Under the pieces are notes generated by a model. That model searched no databases. It was not told where the DNA came from and saw only the letters and a program-made list of their open reading frames with translations. Made by a program: the position numbers and the translations under genes. From an uncultured Lachnospiraceae bacterium (GTDB taxonomy: Bacteria > Bacillota > Clostridia > Lachnospirales > Lachnospiraceae): a stretch of 64,000 nucleotides of DNA. Of the stretch, positions 52,628 through 62,491 are shown one piece after another. The DNA is taken from the NCBI GenBank assembly GCA_946414885.1, contig CAMKQH010000003.1, positions 109,374-173,373 on the forward strand, read 5' to 3'. Each line of letters starts with the position of its first letter. The stretch's first letter is position 1.

Positions 52628-53545
52628 ATGTCTGAATACGTACTGGAAACATTTGGGCTGACAAAAAAATATGGTTCATTTACCGCTGTCAGCGACATCA
52701 ATCTTCATATTGAAAAAAAGGATATTTATGGATTTGTCGGAAAGAATGGTGCAGGAAAAAGTACCTGCATGAAAATGATCTCCGGACTCAGCCACCCGAC
52801 TGCAGGACAGATCTCCATGTTTGGTTACCGCGGCAATGAAAAGGAACTGAATCAAAAAGGTGCTTATGCGCGAGTGGGTGCGCTGATCGAATCGCCGGCG
52901 TTTTATCCGAATATGTCTGGTTACGATAACGTAGAGTTGATCTCCAGGGGCATCAGCGGCGTGACAAAAAAGGATATTGACGAAACACTCGAGATTGTCG
53001 GATTGACGCAGGCAGCCAACCGCAAGACCAAGGGATATTCCTTTGGCATGAAGCAACGGCTTGGGATCGGCATTGCACTTTTGACGCATCCGGAATTCCT
53101 GATTTTGGACGAACCGACCAATGGCCTGGATCCCCAGGGAATTGCAGAGATTAGGGAGCTTGTTCACAGACTCGTTGATGAGAAGGGCGTGAGCGTCATG
53201 ATATCGTCCCACATCCTTGGGGAACTCGAAAAGATCGCAAAGCGAATCGGGATCATTCACAAAGGCAAGCTTCTTTGCGAATTTAACAAGGAAGACTTCC
53301 TAAGGGAACACAGCGGCAGCGTCATTTTGGAAACGCCGGATGCCGAGAAGGCAATCGATTTTGTGAAAGAACAGCCGGGAAGCGAGTGCACGGTAAACAA
53401 AGAAAAACAGATCATCATTTCGAACTGCCGGCTTCCCTTGGGATCCCTGATCCGCGAACTGGTGCATCGCGACGTCTATATTCACCGGATTACGGAAGAA
53501 CAGCTTTCGTTGGAACAATACTATTTTGATTTGACAAACAGTTGA
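52628..53545 (+). CDS. ABC-2 exporter ATPase (BcrA-like)
   Basis: A 305-residue ATPase from ATG 52628 (AAAAGGAGG upstream). Walker A GKNGAGKS, signature YSFGMKQRLGIGIALL, Walker B FLILDEPTNGLDP and H-loop ISSHILGELE. The YSFGMKQR form is typical of bacitracin/lantibiotic-type exporters. It is followed by its permease gene, 14 nt later. Confidence 0.9.
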   Translation: MSEYVLETFGLTKKYGSFTAVSDINLHIEKKDIYGFVGKNGAGKSTCMKMISGLSHPTAGQISMFGYRGNEKELNQKGAYARVGALIESPAFYPNMSGYDNVELISRGISGVTKKDIDETLEIVGLTQAANRKTKGYSFGMKQRLGIGIALLTHPEFLILDEPTNGLDPQGIAEIRELVHRLVDEKGVSVMISSHILGELEKIAKRIGIIHKGKLLCEFNKEDFLREHSGSVILETPDAEKAIDFVKEQPGSECTVNKEKQIIISNCRLPLGSLIRELVHRDVYIHRITEEQLSLEQYYFDLTNS

Positions 53546-53559
53546 TTGGAGGTAAGATT

Positions 53560-54342
53560 ATGTTAGTTAGACTGATAAACATGAATTTGTTTCGGATGCG
53601 CCGTTCAGCTTCGACTTACGTTATCATTGGAGCATTTATCGCATTCCAAATTATGGCCTTTTCCGTTATGCTGGGATCTCAGATGATTTCTAGCGGAAAT
53701 GTGGAATTTGCGGAGGTTTCCCAAAATATTACGACTGGCGGTTTGTTTCAATATGTGATTTCGGGTGACGTGATCTGCATGTTTGTGGCGATTGCCGCGT
53801 CCGTGTTCCTGCATGGGGAGATCACAAATGGCAATCTCAAGAATATATATGGTAAGGTTTCGCAGAAATCCATGCTGGTTGTATCCAAAACCGTAGCAAT
53901 CTTCCCGATGATCCTGAGCTTCATTGGAATCGGTTTGGTGGCTTCCGTGACCGCGAGTCTGATCTTTTTGCCGCAGGGCGTCAGCTTTGGGGATTCCGGA
54001 TGCGAAATCATACGCTTTACGCTTACGCACGTTCTTCTGCTGACGGCAGCAGCATCCCTTGCGGTCTGTCTGAACGTAATCACAAACAGCACGTTGGTAA
54101 CGTTGATTGCAAGCTTTTTGTTCTGCCAATTTGGAATTGCCATTACGGGAACCATAACCGAGTGGATTCACGGCTTCAGTAGTTTTACCCTTTCGGATTA
54201 CACGTTGCTTGGCAACACGTATGCGATTACGATAAATTCCACTGGCATGGAATGCCTGCGCGCGTCGATCGTGGCGATTGTTATCATTGTGGCATCTACG
54301 CTAGCCGGATCTTTCGCTCTTGCTCACAGTGACGTGAAATAA
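53560..54342 (+). CDS. ABC-2 type permease
   Basis: About 260 residues from ATG 53560 (GGAGG upstream). Six hydrophobic segments; FRMRRSASTYVIIGAFIAFQI at the start and the ISGDVICMFVAIAASVFLHGEITNGNLKNIYG block are typical of BcrB-like permeases. It pairs with the ATPase just upstream; substrate unknown, perhaps a peptide antibiotic. Confidence 0.85.
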   Translation: MLVRLINMNLFRMRRSASTYVIIGAFIAFQIMAFSVMLGSQMISSGNVEFAEVSQNITTGGLFQYVISGDVICMFVAIAASVFLHGEITNGNLKNIYGKVSQKSMLVVSKTVAIFPMILSFIGIGLVASVTASLIFLPQGVSFGDSGCEIIRFTLTHVLLLTAAASLAVCLNVITNSTLVTLIASFLFCQFGIAITGTITEWIHGFSSFTLSDYTLLGNTYAITINSTGMECLRASIVAIVIIVASTLAGSFALAHSDVK

Positions 54343-54381
54343 TTCAAAATTGGAAAAATAAAGGAAAAGGAAGGGATTACA

Positions 54382-55605
54382 ATGAATTACAAAGTTTTGG
54401 TGCTCGTTCTTTTGACCGTGAATTTTATGTTTCGGCAGGGCGTGAAGTTTCTGGATTGGAAGTCGATGAAGAATCCCGTGCCGGCGAACGTGGATGACAT
54501 ATTTGATGAGGAGACCTATCGGAAATGGAAGGGGTATCATACGGAAAAAGCCAGACTTGGGATCATTTCAGCTGTATGTGAATTCGTGATGCTGCTGCTT
54601 GCATTTGGATTTAACTGGTATGCAGACTTTGCAGGACTCTTTCCTGCGCATCCCGTTTGGGGAATCTTTGCAGTTATGCTGTTTGATTCTTTGCTTGATT
54701 TGATCGAGCTGCCATTCAGCTACTATGACGATATGAAGATTGAAGGAAAATACGGATTCAATCGTTCTACGAAGAAAACCTTCTGGGCCGATCAGGCGAA
54801 GAATTTTTGCATCGACTTGGTCGTGCTGACGCTCATAGGCATGTTGATCATGGCAATCCATAGGTGGCTTGGCGACTGGCTGATCCCGGTTATGGCAACG
54901 GCGCTCACCTTCCTCATCCTCGTCGTTGCGTTCCTGCATCCCTTTTTAAGTAAGATATTCAATCATTTTGAGGATCTGGAGGATGGGGAACTAAAAGAGA
55001 AGCTGACGGCGCTGCTTCAAAAGAACGGATTTCACGTACGGGCGATCCGGGTGATGGACGCATCAAAACGAACCACCAAAATGAATGCCTATTTCACGGG
55101 CTTTGGAAAGATGAAGACCATTGTGCTTTACGATACGCTGAAAGAGGCCTTGAGCGTGGATGAAATCTGTGCCGTGTTTGCACATGAGATGGGGCATGGA
55201 TTGCATAAAGATACGTTGAAAAGTAGGATTCTTACGTTTGTTCAAATGCTGATTCTGGCTTTTATGGCATGGTTTACCTTACGGACGCCGGAGCTCTTTA
55301 CCGAGTTTGGATTCCAGGACGTTAATTATGGATTTGCCATGATTCTCATCATGAGCGTCGGGTTCTCCGTCATATCGCCGCTTTATGAAGTGATTGCAAA
55401 CGTGTTCTCCCGCCGGGCAGAATATCGTGCGGACGAACAGGCGGTAAAGGAAGGGTATGCCGATGCGCTTGTCAGTGCATTAAAATTTCTTGCCAAGAGC
55501 AATTACGTGAATTTAAGCCCGGATCCTTTGGTCGTAATGCTTCAGTACTCTCACCCCACGCTCAGTCAGAGAATCGATGCCATTGAAAAGAGGAACGTTG
55601 AATAA
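54382..55605 (+). CDS. M48 family metallopeptidase (Ste24/CAAX protease-like)
   Basis: A 407-residue membrane zinc peptidase. The metal-binding HEMGH is at residues 268-272, and the third ligand lies in the EYRADEQAV segment. About seven helices. The EGKYGFNRSTKKTFWADQ segment is conserved in Ste24-type enzymes. It may degrade membrane proteins or process lipidated peptides. A short hairpin overlaps its stop. Confidence 0.9.
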   Translation: MNYKVLVLVLLTVNFMFRQGVKFLDWKSMKNPVPANVDDIFDEETYRKWKGYHTEKARLGIISAVCEFVMLLLAFGFNWYADFAGLFPAHPVWGIFAVMLFDSLLDLIELPFSYYDDMKIEGKYGFNRSTKKTFWADQAKNFCIDLVVLTLIGMLIMAIHRWLGDWLIPVMATALTFLILVVAFLHPFLSKIFNHFEDLEDGELKEKLTALLQKNGFHVRAIRVMDASKRTTKMNAYFTGFGKMKTIVLYDTLKEALSVDEICAVFAHEMGHGLHKDTLKSRILTFVQMLILAFMAWFTLRTPELFTEFGFQDVNYGFAMILIMSVGFSVISPLYEVIANVFSRRAEYRADEQAVKEGYADALVSALKFLAKSNYVNLSPDPLVVMLQYSHPTLSQRIDAIEKRNVE

Positions 55606-55614
55606 ACGTTCCTC
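55590..55614 (+). terminator. Hairpin at the M48 stop, possible terminator
   Basis: Perfect 10-bp stem GAGGAACGTT (55590-55599) / AACGTTCCTC (55605-55614) with a 5-nt loop. The downstream TTGCATTATTG lacks a full T tract and doubles as the -35 of the LacI promoter. Confidence 0.55.
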
Positions 55615-55668
55615 TTGCATTATTGATTATGGTTTGCTATATTTTAAATAGGCGCAACCGATTGCGCC
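55615..55668 (+). promoter_or_regulatory. Promoter and LacI-type operator of the galactan regulator
   Basis: TTGCAT (55615-55620), 17-nt spacer and TATATT (55638-55643). The operator GGCGCAACCGATTGCGCC (55651-55668) begins about 7 nt after the -10. It holds the LacI/MalR-type core GCAACCGATTGC that recurs at 56763. Confidence 0.75.
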
Positions 55669-55690
55669 AATAGGGCAAAAGGATAAAAAA

Positions 55691-56674
55691 ATGGACAACG
55701 AAAAAACAACGATCGACGACGTGGCAAAGGCCCTCGGCCTATCAAAATCAACGGTATCCAGATCCATATCCGGAAAGGGGAGGATCAGTACCGAAACGAG
55801 ACAGAAGGTACTCGATTACATTGAGGAGCGCAACTATAGACCCAATCCCCTTGCCAAGGGCTTAAGTGAATCCAAGACTTATAACGTTGGCTGGGTGATT
55901 CCCGGAGATGATCACCTGACGTCGCTGTATTTCTATCAGCGCTGCCTGCAGGGCGTGATTAATGCTGCGGCAAAGGCGGACTATGACGTACTGATCACCA
56001 CCATCGGAAAGGATGACATTTCCGGCCTAAAGCGGATCACCGAGAACCACAAGGTGGACGGCGTGATCCTCGGGCGTACGCTCCGCAAGGATAAAGCCAT
56101 CCGTTATCTCAAGGAGAAGGGAATTCCCTTTGTGGTAGTGGGCTCCACGGAGGAAAAGGGCGTGATTCAGGTGGATAATGATCACGTGGCTGCCTGCAGG
56201 GAACTCACCTCCATCCTTAAGATGAAGGGAGTAAAGCGCGCCTCCTTTATCGGCGGGGACACCGGACAGGTGGTTACGGGCAGCCGCCTGCAGGGCTTTC
56301 AGGAGGGGATGGAGGACGCCAGAACGCAAATCTGCCTGGACTGCGTCAATAAGGACAGGGTGGACAGGGCCGTCGAGGAGGCGGTCGCCTTTGGAACGGA
56401 CTGTATTGTGTGTGAGGATGACCGGATCTGCCAAATGGTGATGGAAAAACTGAAAGAGATGGAGCTGGAGGTACCCACGGATCTAAAGGTGGCAAGCTTC
56501 TACGACAGCAAGCTTTTGGGAAATTATAAGCCGCAGATTACCGCCCTGAAGTATGACCCCACGGAGCTGGGGAAAAAAACGTGTGAAACGTTGATGGCCG
56601 TTATCAATGGGAAAAAGGTGGAAAACCGGCAGATGCTCGGCTATGAAGTGCTGCTCAAGGGCTCAACCCAATAA
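55691..56674 (+). CDS. LacI family regulator of the galactan locus
   Basis: A 327-residue LacI-type repressor. The N-terminal HTH is TIDDVAKALGLSKSTVSRSISGKGRIS with the hinge helix up to NYRPNPLAKGL. The C-terminal ligand-binding domain has the usual GRTLRKDKAIRYLKEKGIPFV and YDPTELGKKTCETLMAVI parts. Matching operators at its own promoter and the importer promoter imply both auto- and target regulation, with an oligosaccharide inducer. Confidence 0.92.
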   Translation: MDNEKTTIDDVAKALGLSKSTVSRSISGKGRISTETRQKVLDYIEERNYRPNPLAKGLSESKTYNVGWVIPGDDHLTSLYFYQRCLQGVINAAAKADYDVLITTIGKDDISGLKRITENHKVDGVILGRTLRKDKAIRYLKEKGIPFVVVGSTEEKGVIQVDNDHVAACRELTSILKMKGVKRASFIGGDTGQVVTGSRLQGFQEGMEDARTQICLDCVNKDRVDRAVEEAVAFGTDCIVCEDDRICQMVMEKLKEMELEVPTDLKVASFYDSKLLGNYKPQITALKYDPTELGKKTCETLMAVINGKKVENRQMLGYEVLLKGSTQ

Positions 56675-56723
56675 AAATATGGCTTGGTAAAACCTTTTAC
56701 GTCTGGAAATTTTGAATATCGTA

Positions 56724-56774
56724 TTGACAAGATGCCATATAGTTGGTAAAATTCCACATAGAGCAACCGATTGC
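56724..56774 (+). promoter_or_regulatory. Promoter and operator of the galactan importer operon
   Basis: TTGACA (56724-56729), 17-nt spacer and TAAAAT (56747-56752). Operator GCAACCGATTGC (56763-56774) lies near the start site, the same core as at the regulator gene. Binding there would block transcription. Confidence 0.85.
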
Positions 56775-56831
56775 GCAAAACCGCAATTGAATAATTTTCA
56801 CAAGGATTGCTATAAGGGAGGATAAGAGGAC

Positions 56832-58157
56832 ATGAGAAAAAGAGCATTAGCACTGTTGATGACGTGTGTTTTGTCCATGACGGCTCTTGCGGGCTGCGGC
56901 GGTAATACGGATGGCAGCAGCCAGGCGGAAGTTCAATCTTCGGCTGGCACGGAATCCAGTTCCGGCGGAGAGATCCAGAAGCTGGATGAGAAAACTGCGG
57001 CAAGCGCCATTGATAATCTGGTGGCAAACACCAAGGATACCGTACAGCTTACCGTTTGGGCGTCTGAGATGGATCAGGACTTCACCCAGACGCTTCTGGA
57101 CCAGTTCAAGGCAAAGTATCCCAGCGTTAAGTTTGATTTCCAGCTGGGCATTCAGTCTGAGGCCGGAGCAAAGGACGCGGTGATGGCAGATCCCACCGCT
57201 GCGGCAGACGTTTACGCGTTTGCAGATGACCAGCTCATTGAGCTCATTAACGTAAAGGGACTTACGGAAGTAAGCACTGCTTACACCTACGACGTGGCTT
57301 CCGAGAATTCTGCAAGTTCAATCGCGGCAGCTACCTATAACGGAAAAGTATATGCATACCCAATGACGGGTGACAACGGCTACTTCATGTATTACAACAG
57401 CAGCATCTTCTCTGCTGAGGACATGGTAAGCTTTGACAAGATGGTTGAAGTTGCCAAGCAAAAGGGCGTGACCATTGGTTATCAGAAGGGCGGCTGGTAT
57501 CTCCACGGCTTCTTCGATGCAGAAGGCACCGGACATTATGCAGACCTTCAGAGCGACGGCAGCACCACTTGTAACTGGAATGACCAGGTTGGCGTTGACA
57601 TAGCGAACGCGATCATCCAGTATGCAAAGGACGGCGTTCTGGTAATGGCAGACGACAGCACCGCGGCAGAAGCCTTCAAGGCCGGTACCATGGGTGCGGT
57701 AGTCAGCGGTACCTGGGCGGCACAGAACTTCTCTGATGCACTTGGCTCCAACTATGCAGCCTGCATCATGCCGAAGTTCAAGGCAGGCGGCAAGGAGTAT
57801 CAGATGACCGCATACCTCGGCTTCAAGCTGATCGGCGTTAACCCCAACAGCGCATATCTGCCTTGGGCAATGCTTCTGGCTGAGTACTTAACCTGTGAAG
57901 AGAGCCAGATCGCAAGATTCCAGGCTAGACAGTTAGGACCCTCCAACGTGAAGGCAGCTTCCTCAGATGCAGTGCTTAAGGACGTGGCCATCGCAGCAAT
58001 CTCCGCACAGGGAGCTCACGGAACGCTTCAGAGAGTGGGCGGAAACTACTGGGCATCCAGCGAATCCCTTTCCGACATCCTGATCAGTGGCAACCCTGAC
58101 GGACAGGACGTCCAAAAGCTCCTGGATGACGCAGTGAGCGGAATTACTGCAAAATAA
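56832..58157 (+). CDS. Oligosaccharide-binding lipoprotein (extracellular, MalE/GanS-like)
   Basis: A 441-residue lipoprotein: signal ending LAGC, a Ser/Gly/Glu-rich linker (about 24-45), then a type 1 sugar-binding fold (VQLTVWASEMDQDFTQTLLDQF..., AYPMTGDNGYFMYYNSS, GTMGAVVSGTW). It is the first gene of the operon, followed by MalF- and MalG-type permeases. With GH53 nearby, galacto-oligosaccharides are the probable ligand. No ABC ATPase gene is present, as usual where a shared MsmX-type ATPase serves several importers. Confidence 0.9.
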   Translation: MRKRALALLMTCVLSMTALAGCGGNTDGSSQAEVQSSAGTESSSGGEIQKLDEKTAASAIDNLVANTKDTVQLTVWASEMDQDFTQTLLDQFKAKYPSVKFDFQLGIQSEAGAKDAVMADPTAAADVYAFADDQLIELINVKGLTEVSTAYTYDVASENSASSIAAATYNGKVYAYPMTGDNGYFMYYNSSIFSAEDMVSFDKMVEVAKQKGVTIGYQKGGWYLHGFFDAEGTGHYADLQSDGSTTCNWNDQVGVDIANAIIQYAKDGVLVMADDSTAAEAFKAGTMGAVVSGTWAAQNFSDALGSNYAACIMPKFKAGGKEYQMTAYLGFKLIGVNPNSAYLPWAMLLAEYLTCEESQIARFQARQLGPSNVKAASSDAVLKDVAIAAISAQGAHGTLQRVGGNYWASSESLSDILISGNPDGQDVQKLLDDAVSGITAK

Positions 58158-58173
58158 ATTAGATCCTTAGTAA

Positions 58174-58205
58174 CCCCATATGAGAGCTACCGCAATCATA
58201 TGGGG
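58174..58205 (+). other. Intercistronic hairpin between binding protein and MalF genes
   Basis: CCCCATATGA (58174-58183) / TCATATGGGG (58196-58205), a 10-bp perfect stem with a 12-nt loop. The tail ATTTCTATAT is a weak T tract. Such hairpins can stabilise the upstream message or partially terminate, raising binding-protein yield over permeases. Confidence 0.65.
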
Positions 58206-58241
58206 ATTTCTATATCAAAAATAGTGTGAAAAGGAGAAAAA

Positions 58242-59702
58242 ATGGCTACGGAAAAACCTAAACAAAAAAAGTCATTCGCACAAACCGCCTTTGCACGATA
58301 CTTTATTGATTTTGGAGAGGCTATTGCCAAGGGAGACTGGGCGGTAAAGGCCTCTTTGGGCGTGATGGGCATGGGTTTCTTTAAGAGAAAGCAGATTGCA
58401 AAAGGCGTTCTTGTCACCTTGGTGCAACTGGCCTACCTTCTCTGCTTTATCCTTTTTTCCATTCCAAATCTTGCCAAGTTCTCTACCTTGGGAACGGTGC
58501 AGTATCAGGATCCGAAGATCAATCCCCTCACCTTTGAGGTGGAGCAGTTCCCTTACGACAATTCCTTCCTGATTCTGATCTATGGCATCGCATCCCTGTT
58601 CCTGCTCTTTGTTTTCCTGCTGTTTTACGTTCATAACGTAAAGCAGGCTTATGCAGTGATGTGTGATGCGCAAAATGGGAAACATGTCAATTCCTTCAAG
58701 GAGGATCTGCAGCAGATGCTGGGAAAGAAGTTCCACGTAACCTTGCTGAGCATCCCCACCGTCGGCGTGGTCCTGATGAACATCCTTCCGCTGCTTGTGC
58801 TGATTGCCATAGCGTTCACCAACTATGACAAAAACCACATGCCTCCCGGAACCCTGTTTACCTGGGTCGGCTTCGAAAACTTTACGGACCTCTTTGGCGG
58901 AAAGCTGAGCCTTACCTTTGGATACGCATTTAAGAAGGTTCTTGCATGGACCCTGACGTGGGCGTTCCTGGCTACCTTTACCTGCTTTATCGGCGGTATT
59001 TTGCTGGCGCTGCTCATCAACTCCGAGGGCGTTAAGCTCCCGAAAATGTGGAGAACCCTCTTCGTCATCGCCATCGCGGTTCCGCAGTTCGTAACGCTGA
59101 TCCTGGTGAGAAACTTCTTTGCGGATCAGGGTATTTTTAATCAGATCTGTCAGAATCTGGGAATCCTGGATCTCTGTAAGGGCTTGGGGCTCGTAAACAA
59201 GAATGCGACGTTTATCCCCTTCCTTACGGACAAGAACTGGACCAAGGTCATGATCATACTGATCAATATCTGGGTCGGCATCCCTTATCAGATGCTGATT
59301 GCAACCGGCGTGCTGATGAACGCACCCAAGGATCAGCTTGAGAGCGCAAGGATCGACGGCGCAAACAAGTGGAAGATCTTCTGGAAGATCATCATCCCTT
59401 ACATCCTGGTGGTGCAGGGACCTGCGCTCATTACGGATTTTGTAAGAAACATCAACAACTTCAACGTGATCTACCTGCTCACGCAGGACGTATACATCAC
59501 GCAGGATGCGGGATTGTACAAGTCCAATGCAAAGGAAGTCGACCTGCTGGTAACCTGGCTCTTCAGACTGACGCAGGAAGAGCAGAACTATAAGATGGCA
59601 TCCGTGATCGGTATCATAGTATTTGTGATCAGCGTGGTATTTACCCTGATTTCCTACTCAAGACTGATGAAGGGCGGAAGAGAGGAGGATTACCAGATAT
59701 GA
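58242..59702 (+). CDS. Sugar ABC importer permease, MalF/GanP type
   Basis: A 486-residue protein, with an N-terminal extension (about 180 residues with two or three helices) as in MalF. The EAA motif is ESARIDGANKWKIFWKIIIPYI. RBS AAGGAG before ATG. Overlaps the MalG-type gene by 4 nt. It forms the heterodimeric channel for oligosaccharide uptake. Confidence 0.92.
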   Translation: MATEKPKQKKSFAQTAFARYFIDFGEAIAKGDWAVKASLGVMGMGFFKRKQIAKGVLVTLVQLAYLLCFILFSIPNLAKFSTLGTVQYQDPKINPLTFEVEQFPYDNSFLILIYGIASLFLLFVFLLFYVHNVKQAYAVMCDAQNGKHVNSFKEDLQQMLGKKFHVTLLSIPTVGVVLMNILPLLVLIAIAFTNYDKNHMPPGTLFTWVGFENFTDLFGGKLSLTFGYAFKKVLAWTLTWAFLATFTCFIGGILLALLINSEGVKLPKMWRTLFVIAIAVPQFVTLILVRNFFADQGIFNQICQNLGILDLCKGLGLVNKNATFIPFLTDKNWTKVMIILINIWVGIPYQMLIATGVLMNAPKDQLESARIDGANKWKIFWKIIIPYILVVQGPALITDFVRNINNFNVIYLLTQDVYITQDAGLYKSNAKEVDLLVTWLFRLTQEEQNYKMASVIGIIVFVISVVFTLISYSRLMKGGREEDYQI

Positions 59703-60601
59703 TGGATCAAATGGAAAAGTCAGGCGACGGCATTCGCATTCAAAAGATGGGCATGTCACAAAAAAGAAGGATTGGCGGTGTTTGTAAGACCGTATTACTG
59801 TTTATTTTGGCCTGCATATGGCTGATTCCCATACTGTGGCTTCTCGTCACGGCCTTCAGCGCATATCCCGGCATGAGCAGAACGAGATTTTTCCCGGAAA
59901 AGTGGACGCTGGATAATTTCAACAGATTGTTCTTCCATCCGGATTCGATCCTACAGTATGGAAGATGGTTTTTTAACACCCTTGTCATTGCGCTCTTTAC
60001 CTGTATTGTATCCAGTATTTTCGTGCTGATGGTGAGCTATTCGCTGAGCTGCATGCGTTTCCCGGGCAGACAGGGAATCATCCGTTTCTCGATGATACTG
60101 GGCATGTTCCCCGGCGCTCTGTCAATGATTGCCGTTTACTTTATCATGAAGTCCATCGGCCTTACCAATTCCCATATTGGAATGGTGGTGGTGTATTCCG
60201 CCGGATCGGGTCTGGGATATCTGATCGTGAAGGGCTTCATGGATACCGTGCCGGCGTCCATGCGAGAGGCTGCCAAGATAGAAGGGGCGAACGAATTTAA
60301 GATCTTCACCAGGGTAATGCTCCCTCTTTGCCGGCCGATCATTGTTTACACCGTGATCAGTACGTTCCTGGGACCTTGGTCGGATTTCATGTTTGCAAGA
60401 CTGATGCTCAATTCCGGTCTGTCGAAGGACTGGACGGTGGCCATCGGTCTGTACAATATGCTGGATAAATCCCTGATCGGCCAGAACTTCTCTGCCTTCT
60501 GTGCAGGCGGTCTGGTGATCTCCATCCCCATCGCAATCCTCTTTGCCATCATGCAGAAGTATTACGTTGAGGGCGTGACCAGCGGTTCAACGAAGGGTTA
60601 A
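59699..60601 (+). CDS. Sugar ABC importer permease, MalG/GanQ type
   Basis: A 300-residue MalG-type protein with six helices. The EAA motif is MREAAKIEGANEFKIFTRVMLPL. The C-terminus ends KYYVEGVTSGSTKG, as is typical for MalG. The ATG overlaps the MalF stop. Confidence 0.92.
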   Translation: MMDQMEKSGDGIRIQKMGMSQKRRIGGVCKTVLLFILACIWLIPILWLLVTAFSAYPGMSRTRFFPEKWTLDNFNRLFFHPDSILQYGRWFFNTLVIALFTCIVSSIFVLMVSYSLSCMRFPGRQGIIRFSMILGMFPGALSMIAVYFIMKSIGLTNSHIGMVVVYSAGSGLGYLIVKGFMDTVPASMREAAKIEGANEFKIFTRVMLPLCRPIIVYTVISTFLGPWSDFMFARLMLNSGLSKDWTVAIGLYNMLDKSLIGQNFSAFCAGGLVISIPIAILFAIMQKYYVEGVTSGSTKG

Positions 60602-60649
60602 AATCCAGAGAAATAAAAGAAACGGATCGGTTTTTAGAAAGGACGGAAA

Positions 60650-62491
60650 ATGGAAAATACGTTTGTGGTTAACGTCATCCACAGGCCAGAGATGGTGCCT
60701 GAATATGCTGAGAAGGTGACGGGACAGGGAAAGGCCGAGGACATAGGAAGAAAGGCACTTTTGACCGAATCCCTGGACATCTTCAAGTTTCAGCAAAAGA
60801 CCGCACATGACAACGGTTTGAAGTGCACCATTCAGATGACCTATGCCTCCTTGTTTAACGAGGAGGCGGTTCAGCTGGCCAAGGATGATCATGAAAAATA
60901 TGGGGATGAGATTGCATTGACCCTGCTGGGGCTCCCCTGCAAGGAGTTCCGCGAGAAGTACAAGACAAAGGATTTCTGCATCTGGATGTTCTCCATGGAA
61001 GACAAGAAGAACATCGTGGATGACGTGTTTGGAAAGTTTTATGAGTGCTTTGGCTTTTATCCCGAGTCCACCGGATCATATTACATGGACGCGGAGCTGA
61101 CGAACTATATCAAGGAAAAGTACCCTTCCATCAAGTGCGCAGTGGCCACCTGCTGGGAGGAGGGACCGAAGGCATATCATACCACCAACAATTCCTGGTA
61201 TACCCTGTTTGACGGTGGCCCTTGGAACCCTTGGATCCCGTCGAAGCAGAACACGCATGCGCCTGCAGCGAACGAAGCCGAGGATTCCGGCATCGTGGCG
61301 ATTCCGCATCTTTCGAGAGATCTTTTGGCGTGCTATGACGGTAACGGCTCCAATTTCGGAACCCATCCCCAGAACGTGCTAAGAGGCATGATCTATGACA
61401 CGAAGACCTGGGAGTATCCCTATCTTTACAATCTGATCGACCAGTACCGGCACCTTGCGAAGTACAATAACGGCTATTCTTATAACATGATGTTTGTGGG
61501 ACCCGGCTGGCTGAACAAGATGGGCCGCTGGGAGCAGCCCTATGAGCTCCTGAAGAAATCCTATGAGGACGGCATGCGCTATTACGGCGAGCTGAAGAAA
61601 GAAGGCAAGCTGATTGACCTTACCATGGCGGAGTTTGCTGACTTCTACAGGGCAAACAAGACCTATACGGAGCCGGAGTGCGCGCTTTGGAAGGACATTC
61701 TCTATGGCTCAAACAAGCAGTTATTCTGGTACGTGGATCCCTTTATGAGAGCCTGCGTGAACATGGACCAGGGCGGCGCCATCGTTGACCTGCGTCCTTA
61801 CGTTGCCAAGCTCAAATGGGAGGTTGGCATTGGAACGCCGCACGTGCAGGATGCTTCCTACCCGTTCCTGATCCAGGAAAAGTACAGGGCCGGATATTTC
61901 ACGCATTATGCCGGAGAGGGCACGGTACGCAGCGCGAAGATCTGCTGCGGCGCGGAGGAAGTGGACCTGTGCCTTTGCAGAACGCACGCAACCTTCTCAC
62001 AGGAAGGGAAGAACAGGGTTCTGACCCTGGATCCCGTAGACATTGAGTTTGCAGAGGTGAGCGTAAAGCTTCAGACGAAGGTGATCTTCCCCGAGGGAGA
62101 AAGCAGGATCCAGATCAGCAGGGAAATCCTCGAAGTCAGCGATCCGGCGGCCGAGATCAGCATCAACGAATACATGGTAGCCTGCTACGGTACCACGGAG
62201 TACCCGGAGGACATGACCTCCATCAAGCTCTCCGTAGGTGACGGCGCAGACGCGAAAAAGATCGAATATGCCTACAAATGCAGGGAAGCTGCCGTGGAAG
62301 GAGCTAAGGTGGCGGAGGCTATCATCCCGCCCGTACAGACAAAGGTGACGCTCACGACGGATGCGGATGACGCTACGAGCTACGTCAAGGAAGGCTATGC
62401 GTTTTCACCGATGTTCACGCTGGGTATGACAAAGAAGATCAGAAAGGGAGAGGTGATCAACACGTGGCTCAATCTGGAAAAGGCAAACTAA
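60650..62491 (+). CDS. Unrecognised 613-residue protein of the galactan operon
   Basis: A large soluble protein without a signal peptide. Segments seen: IHRPEMVPEYAEK at the N-terminus, CTIQMTYASLFNEEAVQLA, FGFYPESTGSYYMDAELT and HLSRDLLACYDGNG (about 220-235), which recall (beta/alpha) polysaccharide-processing folds, and a C-terminal beta-rich part from about 390. The Asp/Glu/His-rich N-terminal two-thirds suggests a carbohydrate-active enzyme, with a C-terminal beta-sandwich. It has no recognised GH42 or GH2 motif. It lies between importer and GH53 genes, so it may act on imported galactan oligosaccharides. I cannot assign it. Confidence 0.75.
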   Translation: MENTFVVNVIHRPEMVPEYAEKVTGQGKAEDIGRKALLTESLDIFKFQQKTAHDNGLKCTIQMTYASLFNEEAVQLAKDDHEKYGDEIALTLLGLPCKEFREKYKTKDFCIWMFSMEDKKNIVDDVFGKFYECFGFYPESTGSYYMDAELTNYIKEKYPSIKCAVATCWEEGPKAYHTTNNSWYTLFDGGPWNPWIPSKQNTHAPAANEAEDSGIVAIPHLSRDLLACYDGNGSNFGTHPQNVLRGMIYDTKTWEYPYLYNLIDQYRHLAKYNNGYSYNMMFVGPGWLNKMGRWEQPYELLKKSYEDGMRYYGELKKEGKLIDLTMAEFADFYRANKTYTEPECALWKDILYGSNKQLFWYVDPFMRACVNMDQGGAIVDLRPYVAKLKWEVGIGTPHVQDASYPFLIQEKYRAGYFTHYAGEGTVRSAKICCGAEEVDLCLCRTHATFSQEGKNRVLTLDPVDIEFAEVSVKLQTKVIFPEGESRIQISREILEVSDPAAEISINEYMVACYGTTEYPEDMTSIKLSVGDGADAKKIEYAYKCREAAVEGAKVAEAIIPPVQTKVTLTTDADDATSYVKEGYAFSPMFTLGMTKKIRKGEVINTWLNLEKAN

